A stretch of 64,000 nt of DNA, taken from Zoroaster sp. YZ-2022 (Eukaryota; Echinodermata; Asteroidea; Forcipulatida; Zoroasteridae). Each line of letters starts with the position of its first letter. The first letter of the stretch is position 1. A program made the position numbers and the translations under genes. Positions 49,401 to 60,995 of this stretch are shown in pieces. The notes below the pieces were generated by a model that saw nothing but the letters and a program-made list of their open reading frames with translations, made no database searches and was not told the origin of the DNA. Location of the stretch: contig CM055816.1 of the NCBI GenBank assembly GCA_029582265.1, positions 8,184,047 to 8,248,046 of the forward strand, written 5' to 3'.

Positions 49401-52400
49401 AAATATAATCAAATAAAATTTAAAACAATTTAAAATGCCAACGCGCGGGACTGAGGTGATGCAGGCGGAGACCACGAGAAACCAACCAGAGACTTTTGGC
49501 CTTATTTGTATTAGGATATAATTTTTGTTCAGGAAGTATACGACCAACGTAAGAAATCACACACTTACATTTAAGACTGTAATGGTTTGGGTAATTTAAT
49601 TGCACATATTTGTTAAGTTTATTACACTATTTGAAAGTCTGACACAGTAACAGCACCCATATGTTGTCACTGCGTATGGGTTGGTACCGACCGACTTCCA
49701 TAAATTTAAATTGGTATGGGTCAAGTAATATTAAGCCCCAGAAAATGTGAAATACCCATTTAAAACCCTTTTATCACAATCAATATGCATATGGATATAA
49801 TTATTTTATAAAATAGTATAATTGCACTTTATGGACACTTATGGAACCAAACCTCAACAAACGGCTAGAAATGTGCAAGTTCCCAAATCACTATCAGCAT
49901 AAACTTTCTATTCGATGAGAAATTCACAAATCAATATACAATTGAATTACCCCGAATTGATACCCCTAAAACTAACACAAGAGGAATTATTTTTTTAGTT
50001 TAAAATATTGGGAAAATGATCACAAAGGTAGTAAAATATACTTTTTTGTATGTTCGGACAATATTTTAGATTTGTTTGAAGAAATTTAGGGAAAATTTAG
50101 GAAATATTTAAAAACTTTTCTACCGCCTCTCATCTCTATAGTGGAGCTGAGGAATTGTTTGTGCGTCAGAGAAGGAAACGAAAACTGCTTGCCTGTTATT
50201 GATCTTTTGAACCCAGCAGTAGTAAAGCTTTTTTCGTTGTAATAATTATATACCACATCCTTTCATAACGAGGTTGAGTACAAGGACAATCTGTTAAAAT
50301 CATCTAAACAGATCATGTCTCGATCATGTGATTGTAATTGCATTAGCAGCTGGCTTTCAGACAACTGTTGTGCGTATGTTAATATTTACCAACTTTTGCG
50401 TTCCACAATTGCACTGTATTACCGAAAAACAACCCTACGTATAAAATATCCCTTGAAATGCTATAATATCCATATCATTAGTATCATTCAGACTTGTATT
50501 CATGTCATCAAACCTTGAGTGCGAGTCCCCGGTGTCGAGTGCGAGTCCCAGGTGTCGAGTGCGAGTCCCCGGTGTCGAGTGCGAGTCCCCGGTGTCGAGT
50601 GCGAGTCCCCGGTGTCGAGTGCGAGTCCCAGGTGTCGAGTGCGAGTCCTAGGTGTCGAGTGCGAGTCCCCGGTGTCGAGTGCGAGTCCCCGGTGACGAGT
50701 CAGAGTCCCCGGTGTCGAGTCAGAGTCCCCGGTGTCGAGTCAGAGTCCCCAGTGTTGAGTCAGAGTAACGAGTAGGGGTGACACTATTGATTTTTTTATA
50801 GTCAATTATCGACGGCCATGATGTCGGCGTATACGATATTATTTGTTAAAGACAGGAAACTTTGTATCGTATATATTGGCCGTTCGTGAAAAAGGTGAAC
50901 ATGGATACGCGGTTAATATTGGAACCAGACCAAATTTCCCATGCACAAATTATGGTGGCTATACATGTATAACAGAGGCCTCACAATTCGGGCGAACGTT
51001 CATACCCCTATATGTGAAAAAGTAGGGCATAATTCCAATTGATCCAGCAGTTTTGGCTGCAATTGGACATCGTTTCATAGCAAAAATATAATCAAATAAA
51101 ATTTAAAACAATTTAAAATGCCAACGCGCGGGACTGAGGTGATGCAGGCGGAGACCACGAGAAACCAACCAGAGACTTTTGGCCTTATTTGTATTAGGAT
51201 ATAATTTTTGTTCAGGAAGTATACGACCAACGTAAGAAATCACACACTTACATTTAAGACTGTAATGGTTTGGGTAATTTAATTGCACATATTTGTTAAG
51301 TTTATTACACTATTTGAAAGTCTGACACAGTAACAGCACCCATATGTTGTCACTGCGTATGGGTTGGTACCGACCGACTTCCATAAATTTAAATTGGTAT
51401 GGGTCAAGTAATATTAAGCCCCAGAAAATGTGAAATACCCACTTAAAACCCTTTTATCACAATCAATATGCATATGGATATAATTATTTTATAAAATAGT
51501 ATAATTGCACTTTATGGACACTTATGGAACCATACCTCAACAAACGGGTAGAAATGCGCAAGTTCCCAAATCACTATCAGCATAAACATTCTATTCGATG
51601 AGAAATTCACAAATCAATATACAATTGAATTACCCCCAATTGATACCCCTAAAACTAACACAAGAGGAATTATTTTTTTAGTTTAAAATATTGGGAAAAT
51701 GATCACAAAGTTAGTAAAATATACTTTTTTGTATGTTCGGACAATATTTTAGATTTTTTTGAAGAAATTTAGCGAAAATTTAGGAAATATTTAAAAACTT
51801 TTCTACCGCCTCTCATCTCTATAGTGGAGCTGAGGAATTGTTTGTGCGTCAGAGAAGGAAACGAAAACTGCTTGCCTGTTATTGATCTTTTGAACCCAGA
51901 AGTAGTAGGCCTAAAGCTTTTTTCGTTGTAATAATTAAATACCACATCCTTTCATACGAGGTTGAGTACAAGGACAATCTGTTAAAATCATCTAAACAGA
52001 TCATGTCTCGATCATGTGATTGTAATTGCATTAGCAGCTGGCTTTCAGACAACTGTTGTGCGTATGTTAATATTTACCAACTTTTGCGTTCCACAATTGC
52101 ACTGCATTACCGAAAAACAACCCTACGTATAAAATATCCCTTGAAATGCTATAATATCCATATCATTAGTATCATTCAGACTTGTATTCATGTCATCAAA
52201 CCTTGAGTGCGAGTCCCCGGTGTCGAGTGCGAGTCCCCGGTGTCGAGTGCGAGTCCCCGGTGTCGAGTGCGAGTCCCCGGTGTCGAGTGCGAGTCCCAGG
52301 TGTCGAGTGCGAGTCCTAGGTGTCGAGTGCGAGTCCCCGGTGTCGAGTGCGAGTCCCCGGTGTCGAGTGCGAGTCCCCGGTGACGAGTCAGAGTCCCCGG

Positions 52401-52450
52401 TGTCGAGTCAGAGTCCCCGGTGTCGAGTCAGAGTGTTGAGTCAGAGTAAC
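40434..52450 (+). repeat. 20-bp minisatellites inside macrosatellite copies 1-8
   Basis: Blocks at about 40434-40712, 42136-42392, 43814-44070, 45497-45750, 47174-47408, 48836-49088, 50516-50768 and 52202-52450 are made of the 20-bp unit 'gtcgagtgcgagtccccggt', about 11-14 units each. Each ends with variants reading 'gagtcagagtcccc' and 'gttgagtcagagtaacgag'. All three plus frames lack stops, producing Ser/Arg/Val/Pro-rich open frames of 60-94 codons with a 20-residue period; these are not called as proteins. Unit number and the order of 'cccag' and 'cctag' variants differ between copies. Confidence 0.9.
42466..42714 (+). other. Conserved short open frame of the 1.68-kb unit (representative copy)
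   Basis: Up to 82 codons, with 'LAVREKGEHGYAVNIGT', 'PCTNYGGYTC' and 'GIIPIDPAVLAAIGH'. It recurs at 39136-39396, 40816-41031, 47482-47730 and 52525-52773. In copies starting near 44177, 45857 and 50876 a CAG codon has become TAG, and the copy at 45857 has also lost one base upstream of that codon. The copy at 49194 has lost a base in 'catacccc'. Such breaks in about half of otherwise near-identical units argue against a required protein. Unrecognised family; may be a captured exon or chance. Confidence 0.25.
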
Positions 52451-53853
52451 GAGTAGGGGTGACACTATTGATTTTTTTATAGTCAATTATCGACGGCCAT
52501 GATGTCGGCGATATACGATATTATTTGTTAAAGACAGGAAACTTTGTATCGTATATATTGGCCGTTCGTGAAAAAGGTGAACATGGATACGCGGTTAATA
52601 TTGGAACCAGACCAAATTTCCCATGCACAAATTATGGTGGCTATACATGTATAACAGAGGCCTCACAATTCGGGCGAACGTTCATACCCCTATATGTGAA
52701 AAAGCAGGGCATAATTCCAATTGATCCAGCAGTTTTGGCTGCAATTGGACATCGTTTCATAGCAAAAATATAATCAAATAAAATGTTAAACAATTTAAAA
52801 TGCCAACGCGCGGGACTGAGGTGATGCAGGCGGAGACCACGAGAAACCAACCAGAGACTTTTGGCCTTATTTGTATTAGGATATAATTTTTGTTCAGGAA
52901 GTATACGACCAACGTAAGAAATCACACACTTACATTTAAGACTGTAATGGTTTGGGTAATTTAATTGCACATATTTGTTAAGTTTATTACACTATTTGAA
53001 AGTCTGACACAGTAACAGCACCCATATGTTGTCACTGGGTATGGGTTGGTACCGACCGACTTCCATAAATTTAAATTGGTATGGGTCAAGTAATATTAAG
53101 CCCCAGAAAATGTGAAATACCCACTTAAAACCCTTTTATCACAATCAATATGCATATGGATATAATTATTTTATAAAATAGTATAATAATTGCACTTTAT
53201 GGACACTTATGGAACCAAACCTCAACAAACGGGTAGAAATGTGCAAGTTCCCAAATCACTATCAGCATAAACTTTCTATTCGGTGAGAAATTCACAAATC
53301 AATATACAATTGAATTACCCCCAATTGATACCCCTAAAACTAACACAAGAGGAATTATTTTTTTAGTTTAAAATATTGGGAAAATGATCACAAAGTTAGT
53401 AAAATATACTTTTTTGTATGTTCGGACAATATTTTAGATTTGTTTGAAGAAATTTAGGGAAAATTTAGGAAATATTTAAACACTTTTCTACCGCCTCTCA
53501 TCTCTATAGTGGAGCTGAGGAATTGTTTGTGCGTCAGAGAAGGAAAGGAAAACTGCTTGCCTGTTATTGATCTTTTGAACCCAGAAGTAGTAAAGCTTTT
53601 TTCGTTGTAATAATTAAATACCACATCCTTTCATACGAGGTTGAGTACAAGGACAATCTGTTAAAATCATCTAAACAGATCATGTCTCGATCATGTGATT
53701 GTAATTGCATTAGCAGCTGGCTTTCAGACAACTGTTGTGCGTATGTTAATATTTACCAACTTTTGCGTTCCACAATTGCACTGTATTACCGAAAACATGC
53801 TGTAACATCCATAGCATTAGTATCATTCAGACTTGTTTTCATGTCATCAAACC

Positions 53854-54718
53854 TTGAGTGCGAGTCCCCGGTGTCGAGTGCGAGTCCCCAGTGTCGAGTG
53901 CGAGTCCCCGGTGTCGAAAAGTAGTCCCCGTGTCGAAAAGTGCGAGTTCCCGGTGTCGAGTGCTAGTCCCCGTGTCGAAAAGTCTGAGTCCCGGTGTCAG
54001 TCTGAGTCCCAGGTGTCGAGTGCGAGTCCCAGGTGTCGAGTGCGTGTCTCAGGTGTCGAGTCAGGTCCCGGTGTCGAGTAGGTCCCGGTGTCGAAAAGTA
54101 GTCCCGGTGTCGAGTCGAGTCCCAGGTGTCAGTCTGAGTAGTCCCTGGTGTCGAGTGCTAGTCCCGGTGTCGAGTGCGAGGTCCCGGTGTCGAAAAGTAG
54201 TCCCAGGTGTCAGCGAGTCCCGGTGTCAGTGCTAGTCCCGGTGTCGAGTCGAGTCCCCGGTGTCGAGTCGAGTCCCAGGTGTCGAAAAGTAGTCCCGGTG
54301 TCAGTGATAGTCCCGGTGTCGAGTGCGAGTCCCAGGTGTCGAGCAGTCCCTGGTGTCAGTGCTGGTCCCGGTGTCGGTGATAGTCCCGGTGTCGAGTGCG
54401 AGTCCCAGGTGTCTAGTGCTGAGTCCCGGTGTCGAGTGCTAGTCCCGGTGTCAGTGCGAGCCCCGGTGTCGGTCTGAGTCCCGTGTCGGTGTCTTGAGTC
54501 CCAGGTGTCGAGTGCGAGTCCCAGGTGTCAGTAGTCCCGGTGTCGAAAAGTAGTCCCGGTGTCAGTCACGTAGTCCCGGTGTCGAGTGCGAGTCCCGGTG
54601 TCAGTCGAGTCCCCGGTGTCGAGTGCGAGTCCCCGGTGTCGAGTGCGAGTCCCCGGTGTCGAGTCAGAGTCCCCGGTGTCGAGTCAGAGTCCCTGGTGTC
54701 GAGTCAGAGTCACGAGTA
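53854..54718 (+). repeat. Expanded, scrambled minisatellite of the terminal macrosatellite copy
   Basis: In copy 9 the block is about 865 bp against roughly 250 bp elsewhere. Regular 20-bp units survive only at its two ends. The middle mixes shortened forms such as 'gtcccggtgtcgaaaagta', 'gtcccggtgtcagtgctag' and 'gtcccaggtgtcgag' with irregular spacing. This is expected for a copy at the array edge that is no longer homogenised. A deletion also removes about 35 bases just before it (near 53793). Confidence 0.85.
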
Positions 54719-54818
54719 GGGGTGACACTATTGATTTTTTTATAGTCAATTATCGACGGCCATGATGTCGGCGATATACGATATTATTTGTTAAAGACAG
54801 GAAACTTTGTATCGTATA

Positions 54819-56040
54819 TACATTAACGACATTGGACACCGAAATATAAACTACTTTTCGTGCAAGTTCTACAGGGAAGTTGCATTTTGGGTAATAAACG
54901 GTTCTGAAATTTTTCTAAAATGCAATTGAATCGCTCCAAAATACTTGTTGGTGTTGTGTCTCGGCCGACTTTTGATTAGACTTGATTTCAAGTCTGAGAT
55001 CGCGGTTATTTTTGTCTGCATCAGCCACGCAAAACGCCGTTTACCCCTACTGCACACAGCCCTAACTCCCGATCTCAGACTTGACCCTGTTGTGTTTGTG
55101 GGATATTCATGTATTCATAACTAAAATTTACATAATAATACGGATGCTAGAGAGATGGCCAATCAGGAGGCCACAAAAACCTTGTAGGCCGCGTCTATTA
55201 CTAACAGGTTACACTCGCTTAAATTTCTTTCTGTAATATTCATTCAATATTAAATTTGTATAGTGCTTGGTACTTAAATAGTATTTTAAATGATAGGTAA
55301 ATTTATTGAGATCTTAGAGTTGCAAAAAAGCACAAAATAAAATACATAATTCCTTTTCTACAAAAACGTCTTACCTACAGTTTAAATGGAATCGTTGAGT
55401 ACATCTCCTCAAACTAACTGCATGTACGTGTAGACGGTTTAGTTTGAATATTCATGTTATGGAAGGCTTTCCGACCAATCAGATTGTTCCGTCCACTTTT
55501 GGACTAATTCGCAATAGGGTGTGTATACTACAGCGCTGTATTGGCTTTCAGACATAAAACCACGATCACAGACTTGGAACCAAGTCTAACTTTTGATTGA
55601 CCCACACTCATTTTTCCCCGTTCAAATTATTGCATTTTCATAATGGTACGATCCTGGAGACATGAGCGCGCGGCACCGCGTTGTGATTTCGAAGTGTTTT
55701 TTCTTCAGTTCTTCACGGTACCGTACACTCTAAAAAAAGAAGTGTAATAAAATATTTTTTGTTTGTTGTGTAAAACTGTTGGGTACAAGTGTTGTGTAAC
55801 ATTTTACGCAATATTGGGCAAACTGACGTTTTCTGCAGTACCTCTCGCTTGTGTAAAAAAAAAGATACACAACAAAGGAGTAGAAACTGTCCATGAAAAG
55901 GGTAGTAAATCAAACTTTGCGCACATCACCGAGGTTCGAATTTAGGGTATTTACCTAAATATCAGGTTAAACCAACAATTGTCTTACCCGGAAGCTGTGT
56001 AAAAAGTAAGTTTATACTCCTGAACACGGTAACTTAGTGG
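54819..56040. other. Intergenic DNA with a 630-bp segment bounded by inverted copies
   Basis: The segment 54968-55600 is bounded by related inverted sequences: 'agacttgatttcaagtctg' at 54979 and, on the minus strand, 'agacttggttccaagtctg' at about 55585, each continuing into 'gatcgcgg/gatcgtgg'. A third inverted 15-bp match (CGATCTCAGACTTGA) lies at 55070-55084. This may be a MITE-like element with palindromic arms. The rest shows no motif-bearing frame. An ETS-like 'acccggaag' lies at 55987, upstream of the next gene. Confidence 0.45.
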
Positions 56041-56087
56041 TACGAACTGCGCCAAGACTGCCTTCGTCGTTCACTCAGTCTACCAAG

Positions 56088-57308
56088 ATGGACGAAATGA
56101 AAAAGACACTCACAACGTGGGGCTTCGAGGTAACGATGGTTTCTCTTCTCTTCTCTTCTCTTCTCTTCTCTTCTCTTCTCTTCTCTTCTCTTCTCTTCTC
56201 TTCTCTTCTCTTCTCTTCTCTTCTCTTCTTTCATGTACAACTGCAATGCATTGGTGGGTGGCCGGGTGTTGGGCTATGATCAACATGTCACTGCTTGTTG
56301 TCGCATAAGCTCTGGAAAACAAAAGTCTACATGAGTCTACATTATACTACTTTGCTATGTGAAGATGGCGAGTGTATTGTGTGTGATAAAACACATTGGA
56401 ATCATGTGCACAATATAACGTTAACATGGGCCTTCTCGAAATGGTCCAAACATAAGGCCATGCAATACAACATGGAGCATGCAGTTGGTAATGAAAGTTG
56501 CTAGTTTGTCAATCACTCTGACAAGATTGAGGGATTTCTTTTTCAGTGTTAATTATTAATTGTTTTAACACTGTTCAAATTTATGCCAGTGTCAAAGGCC
56601 TGCATATACTTTTGTATGGCCAAAATTAAGTTAACCCAATTTTTTTTAAAACAATTTTTGATGAATGAAAATAGCACTTTAGTTTTAGATCATACAATAT
56701 TATGCATGTCTGAAATAAGGCAATTCATAAATTATACCTCCAGACCGAAGGGAGGGAGGGTGTCTGTATCTTGGGGCTGTGGAGGGAGGGGTTATAAAAA
56801 CAGTATTAAACAGTAAAAAAAATGATTTTTTTTTCTTTTACCAAAACAGATTGAGCAAGACGACAGTGAGCTGTATCCACAAAAGTCTACTCTTCTCTAC
56901 CAGAAGTGGCCTACACTGTCAACTTGCATCCTGGCATATGCCAACAGTGTTTCGGCAGGATGGAAGATATGTTATGGCGTTGAGAGTGTTGATGACACCA
57001 AGTTCACCAGTGGTATGTAAAGAAAATGCTTTGTAGCATTTTATAAGATGCAGAAGTTTAATTTCTCAGATTTTTTCAGATTTCAAGGCTTGAGCTTCCA
57101 AAGAAGTAGGGCAACCACCAAAGGGAGACATAAATGCTTTGTATATTTGACAGATGTTTGTATACTTATGTGCACATTATTTGCAGATAAAAGAGTAAAT
57201 TTTGCCTTTTTTGTGCTAGCCAGACTCTTTGAGGGTCGGAAATCAGTCAAAGGGGGTGGAAGAGCCTCGTCCAAGGAAACGCTTGACTATTTCATTGACT
57301 TCCAAATA
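56088..57308 (+). CDS. Unrecognised multi-exon gene, exons 1-3
   Basis: Exon 1 is 56088-56129 (Met, 14 codons, 'MDEMKKTLTTWGFE', donor GTAACG). Exon 2 is 56850-57012 (acceptor CAG after a T-rich tract, donor GTATGT), containing 'LYQKWPTLSTCILAYANSV'. Exon 3 is 57220-57308 (acceptor TAG, donor GTATGT), containing 'RLFEGRKSVKGGGRASSKE'. The three join in phase (phase 0 after exon 1, phase 1 after exon 2, phase 0 after exon 3) with no stop, giving 98 codons. Independent agreement of splice sites, phase and non-repetitive composition is the case for a real gene. I recognise no domain; a skipped exon between 1 and 2 is possible because that intron is 720 bases long. The CpG-containing sequence before the ATG and the ETS-like site at 55987 suit a promoter. 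The protein must continue in later exons. Confidence 0.55.
56138..56230. repeat. (TCTCT)n microsatellite
   Basis: About 18 perfect five-base repeats, directly after the exon 1 donor of the gene at 56.1 kb, so inside its first intron. It produces open frames on both strands (Ser/Leu/Phe on plus, Arg/Glu/Lys on minus) that are not genes. In the intron it forms a long pyrimidine tract in the transcript. Confidence 0.95.
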
Positions 57309-60300
57309 GTATGTGTTCTATGTAATTTCCATAATAATGTTAATAATCATGGGTTTAATGATATGAATCTTCAAGGATTTTTTCCAACTCAAGTGCCTAA
57401 TTCAGGGTAAAATATAATGCGACTATTAAGCAAAGTAATACACTGTAAAATACAAAATTTGTCAAGCAATATCACTGACAAATTGTGTTGCTAGACAACA
57501 AGTAATACACACTTATTGTCTGAAAATCTGAATCTGCTATGCAAAATCTTCATGTGCTTAGCAAATTTGTAGGATTGCCGGCTTTATGGAATTTGGCCAG
57601 GAGCTTTGCATTTAGAACACCTTGTGGGTAATTCATGTTGATGAGAATGTAAGTGTCTGAGTTAAGACTGGCTCATACTCAAGGGAAATAGGAGTTTGAC
57701 ATTACAGTAGACCAATCCATGTTTGTAATACTACGTGTGCCTCTCCGAGCATCACAAATACTTACACTCTTATCAGACTTGGTTACACAATCATGGGGTG
57801 AATTGACAATCGTTGTGTTCGATTTGATTTGTAATTATTAGTGTATTTCATTAGGCCTAGCCTATCTTATGAAAATGGAATGGTTTGCTTTTGTTACAAC
57901 GGTTTTGTTACAAAGAGAATCTGTTATAGGGAGCAAAACACGGTGATCCTATCGATGGGTATTAGGGATGGATTAAAGATGATACAAGGGGTGGCATGCA
58001 CAAAATATGTATCGTCAATGGCCATACATGGTTTGAGGGAATTAACCCGGGTGAAAATAAATGATGCATGATGTATAGTATAATTTAAGAACAAAGTTCA
58101 TAAAAATCATAAAAATGAGAATGTAGGCCCTAAACATGAATGAGAATGTACATAAATGTACAGACTTCCCAGAAAAAGAAAGGTTCTCCCTTTATGGAAC
58201 AATTTACTAATTGGTAGAGTTATGGAGGGATTACACAAAAGGGGGGGGGGGGAGTTAGCGGTCATCGAACTTACATGCAGTATATACTGTTATGAAATGA
58301 TCATCATGAATAAAGGCTCTCATTCCTTACGCCATGTTCATTTCCAACCACCTTTTTATGAATGACGAAGTTGACGAGGCATTAACCTTGGATACACTAT
58401 GCTAATATACAGGAAGTGTAAAGCACGAAAGACGCCTGCAAGACCCAATGAATGTTTTTTTCTCACTCGTCTGTGCTCTTCTTTACTAACGTTACTCTTA
58501 AATCCGCTCCATTCTTTCTGCACAATCACATTTTAGTAAATAGTATAGTTCACTTAAACATTTTGGTACCAAAGGGGAGCGTAACGATAGCAAATGAATT
58601 GGTGTATGCGATTATTGGATATGCCCTAAATTAAAATAATATTTTTCGCATAGGTTGTACTATTAAACGGATGTCTGCATAGCTTCACTACATTGCTTTT
58701 TAAAGAGTATTATACTGCAACTAATAACACCAATATCTTTAGTATGACGTATTTTTAAAACAAGATCCATTACAACGTCGAATGCGTCAATTAACAAAAT
58801 TAAACACACATCAAAACAAAGTGGTCACTAGAAGAAGATAAAAAACTGAGTCATATAAGGACGAAAATAATTTAAAACATTGAAAACCAACAGGTTATAT
58901 CGAAAATCGGTATAAAAAAGAGAGAGAAAAAAAGAAATACTTATTTATTGTTTAATGATAGACATGGTAATATTCTCTTTCTTGTAATAGTTGAAAGCTC
59001 TGAAAACAGCTGGTATTATCTGAAAAGAGCTAGTAGCAAAAGAAACAACGATCCTCTGCTGCCAGTGTAGAGTTTGACGATGTGTAGCCAGTCTTTGAAG
59101 TATCGCATTTTCAGTTTATTTCAATATATCATAACTTTCTTAAAACTAAACAAAGAACTTGGGACACCAGTGCCCAATATTATCAATACATCCGAAACCC
59201 ATGTCAGCGTTTTCATCAAAGGCTTAAACCTCTAGTTTTTTAATCTGAAACTCCATGAACTGAAGCCAGCATGATAATAAATATTTAGGGTACTGTGCCA
59301 GAATGACCTTAAATCTTTAGAAAGGCATGTATTAAGCATGACAATATTGTAGTATATTTTTCAACAGAAAAAAATATAGATCTTATAAGTCCTTTCTGCT
59401 CTGACCCGACGAATATTATCTTGAACTAGTTATTCAAAGTTATAGCTAACATTGCGTTTAATTTAAATGAATATGCACTTATAGGCTTCATTTACATGTA
59501 TCTTGTGATTTTATGCCTAAAATTAAAGATGAAGTTTAATGAAATTAAACAAGTTGCATTCCCACAGTGATTCATGATTGGCAAAGCATTGTACAGGCCA
59601 GTTTGTTCCAGACACTGTGGCTGTAAGTCAACCACATAAGTTCACTTGCAGCCTTTGGAGCTGTTATTTTTCCAGGCATGTCATTAAACGTTTCCCCAAA
59701 TTTCCCCAAAAAACTTTCTGAATTGTCATGTGTTTTATCAGGACAATTTGTTTCCTGTCATCCTCCTCCATAGCAGTTACATTTATACAACCCCCTAAAC
59801 AATATTTATTTTAACTCGCTTCTTTGAAACATCCTGACAAACATTTCCTGGAGATCATGTTATTTATATGATAAACTGCTAAAATGTGTGTCACACTTTT
59901 GTTTTATCAGTTACCACCCTTAACCTCAATGCAAATAAAACAAGGTTAAAACAAACAGAATTTTGTTTGTTTTGGCAATCTTAGCGAAAACCAACATGGG
60001 ACTGAAAACACAGTCAACCTTGTATGGTGAGTTTGTTATGAGCCATCGACTGTGTATAAATCGTACAGGGCTATCATGATCAGTGCGCACGTGCGAGAAA
60101 GTGGATAAAACACGCCCATCAAAGTGGGGCTTGTGCCTCACAGGATTCTGGAAGGTGAATCGAATGAAAACAAATTATCCTCCAAATATTTTGTATTTGT
60201 CTTAACCTAGCTTGTCGATCTGTGTTAGACATAATATATGGATTATAGTTGGTTGGATCCATGGTAGATCTCCTGCAGGAATTGCACAATGCTGTTGTAC

Positions 60301-60385
60301 TCATGAGGGTGAATACTGGCATCGATGGTGTGCGTGACATTGTCACTGAGAGGAAATAGCAGTATTACATTACAGAAGCATTGGT
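57309..60385. other. Large intron or intergenic sequence, no exon found
   Basis: No reading frame here combines a motif with matching splice sites. G-rich runs at 56748-56790 (just upstream) and 58242-58253 are the only simple features. Frames at 57841-58071 and 58156-58365 lack motifs. Confidence 0.4.
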
Positions 60386-60995
60386 GTGGGGTGCCATGGT
60401 CGAGCGGTTTGGTACATAGGATTTGTGTTCTGATGGCAGAGTCGTCAAAGTGTGTGGGTTCGAATCCTTGCCGCGACCATGGTGCTTGTGTCCTTGAGCA
60501 AAACACTTTACCATAATTGCTGCGAGGGCCGAATTGAACCCAGCCACTGGGGATGTACAAGCCAGTGCATACTTAGTGCCGGTCCCAAGCCCGGATAAAT
60601 GGGAGGGTTGCGTCAGGAAGGGCATCCGGCGTAAAACCTATGACAAATTAAATATGCGGATCAGGATCCGCTGTGGCGACCACTAACGGGAGCAGCCGAA
60701 AGAGGACAACAACATTACAGAAGCATTGGTACAAACAAGTCCAAACAAGGAAATCATGGTTAGAAAATGGGTCTTTCCTGGTATAAATGACTTTCGCTTA
60801 ATATGTGATGAGTGGTTAAAGAGTAAATTACTTTTGGAATTCACAATAATGATTGAATACGATAACACTCAGTGCAAGGTGGCGATTTCTTGTTAATAAT
60901 TTATTCTCATTGTTGAACCAGGTTTGATTTAAAATCCCACCATACAAGGTTGAATGTGTTTTCAGTCCCTTGTTGATTTTCGCTAAGAAGGCTTT
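59985..60995. repeat. Inverted 50-bp copies flanking a 1-kb segment
   Basis: 59985-60034 ('ttagcgaaaacca..', 'gggactgaaaacac', 'caaccttgtatggtg') recurs inverted at about 60939-60992. The SINE sits between them. They may be arms of an older transposon or an inverted duplication; no target duplication was found. Confidence 0.45.
60386..60711 (+). mobile_element. tRNA-derived SINE, 326 bp, with 19-bp target duplication
   Basis: It is flanked by a perfect 19-bp duplication ACATTACAGAAGCATTGGT (60367-60385 and 60712-60730). The head contains a Pol III A box-like 'tggtcgagcggtt' (60398-60410) and a B box 'ggttcgaatcc' (60457-60467), as in tRNA-related SINEs. The tail 'gttgcgtcaggaagggcat', 'ccggcgtaaaac' and 'gatccgctgtggcgacc' is a 3' module I associate with LINE-mobilised SINEs of fish and invertebrates; the partner LINE is not in the window. 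The intact duplication suggests a relatively recent insertion. Its strand is the same as the surrounding gene's. Confidence 0.85.

Larger units (their letters stand above)
39175..54818 (+). repeat. Macrosatellite: nine tandem copies of a 1.68-kb unit
   Basis: Unit starts, marked by 'ttggccgttcgtgaaaaagg', lie near 39175, 40816, 42499, 44177, 45857, 47514, 49194, 50876 and 52557. The array ends at 'tttgtatcgtatata' near 54818. Inside each unit, in order: an open frame with 'GEHGYAVNIGTRPNF'; AT-rich sequence; a second short frame 'MSRSCDCNCISSWLSD'; a 20-bp minisatellite; and a tail with 'aggggtgacactattgat'. Middle copies are nearly identical; edge copies differ most. Copy 1 lacks about 45 bases near 39745 and the 'cgtttcatagcaaaaat' block. 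Copy 9 has a much longer, scrambled minisatellite. Homogeneous centre and divergent edges fit unequal crossover. No transposase, rRNA or histone content was recognised. Confidence 0.95.

Noticed and set aside
40413..54477. Arg/Val/Pro/Ser-rich open frames in the macrosatellite
   Set aside because: All three frames of the 20-bp repeat are open, so the frames carry no evidence of coding.
40434..54718. Regular short repeats that might suggest a CRISPR array
   Set aside because: The units are directly tandem with no unique spacers, lie inside a larger repeat, and the window is eukaryotic.
56034..56322. Poly-(Arg/Glu/Lys) and poly-(Ser/Leu/Phe) frames
   Set aside because: They are translations of the TCTCT microsatellite in the first intron of the gene at 56.1 kb.
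60243..60625. Open frames of 86-105 codons around 60.3-60.6 kb on the minus strand
   Set aside because: They overlap the SINE and its flanks and break at its boundaries.
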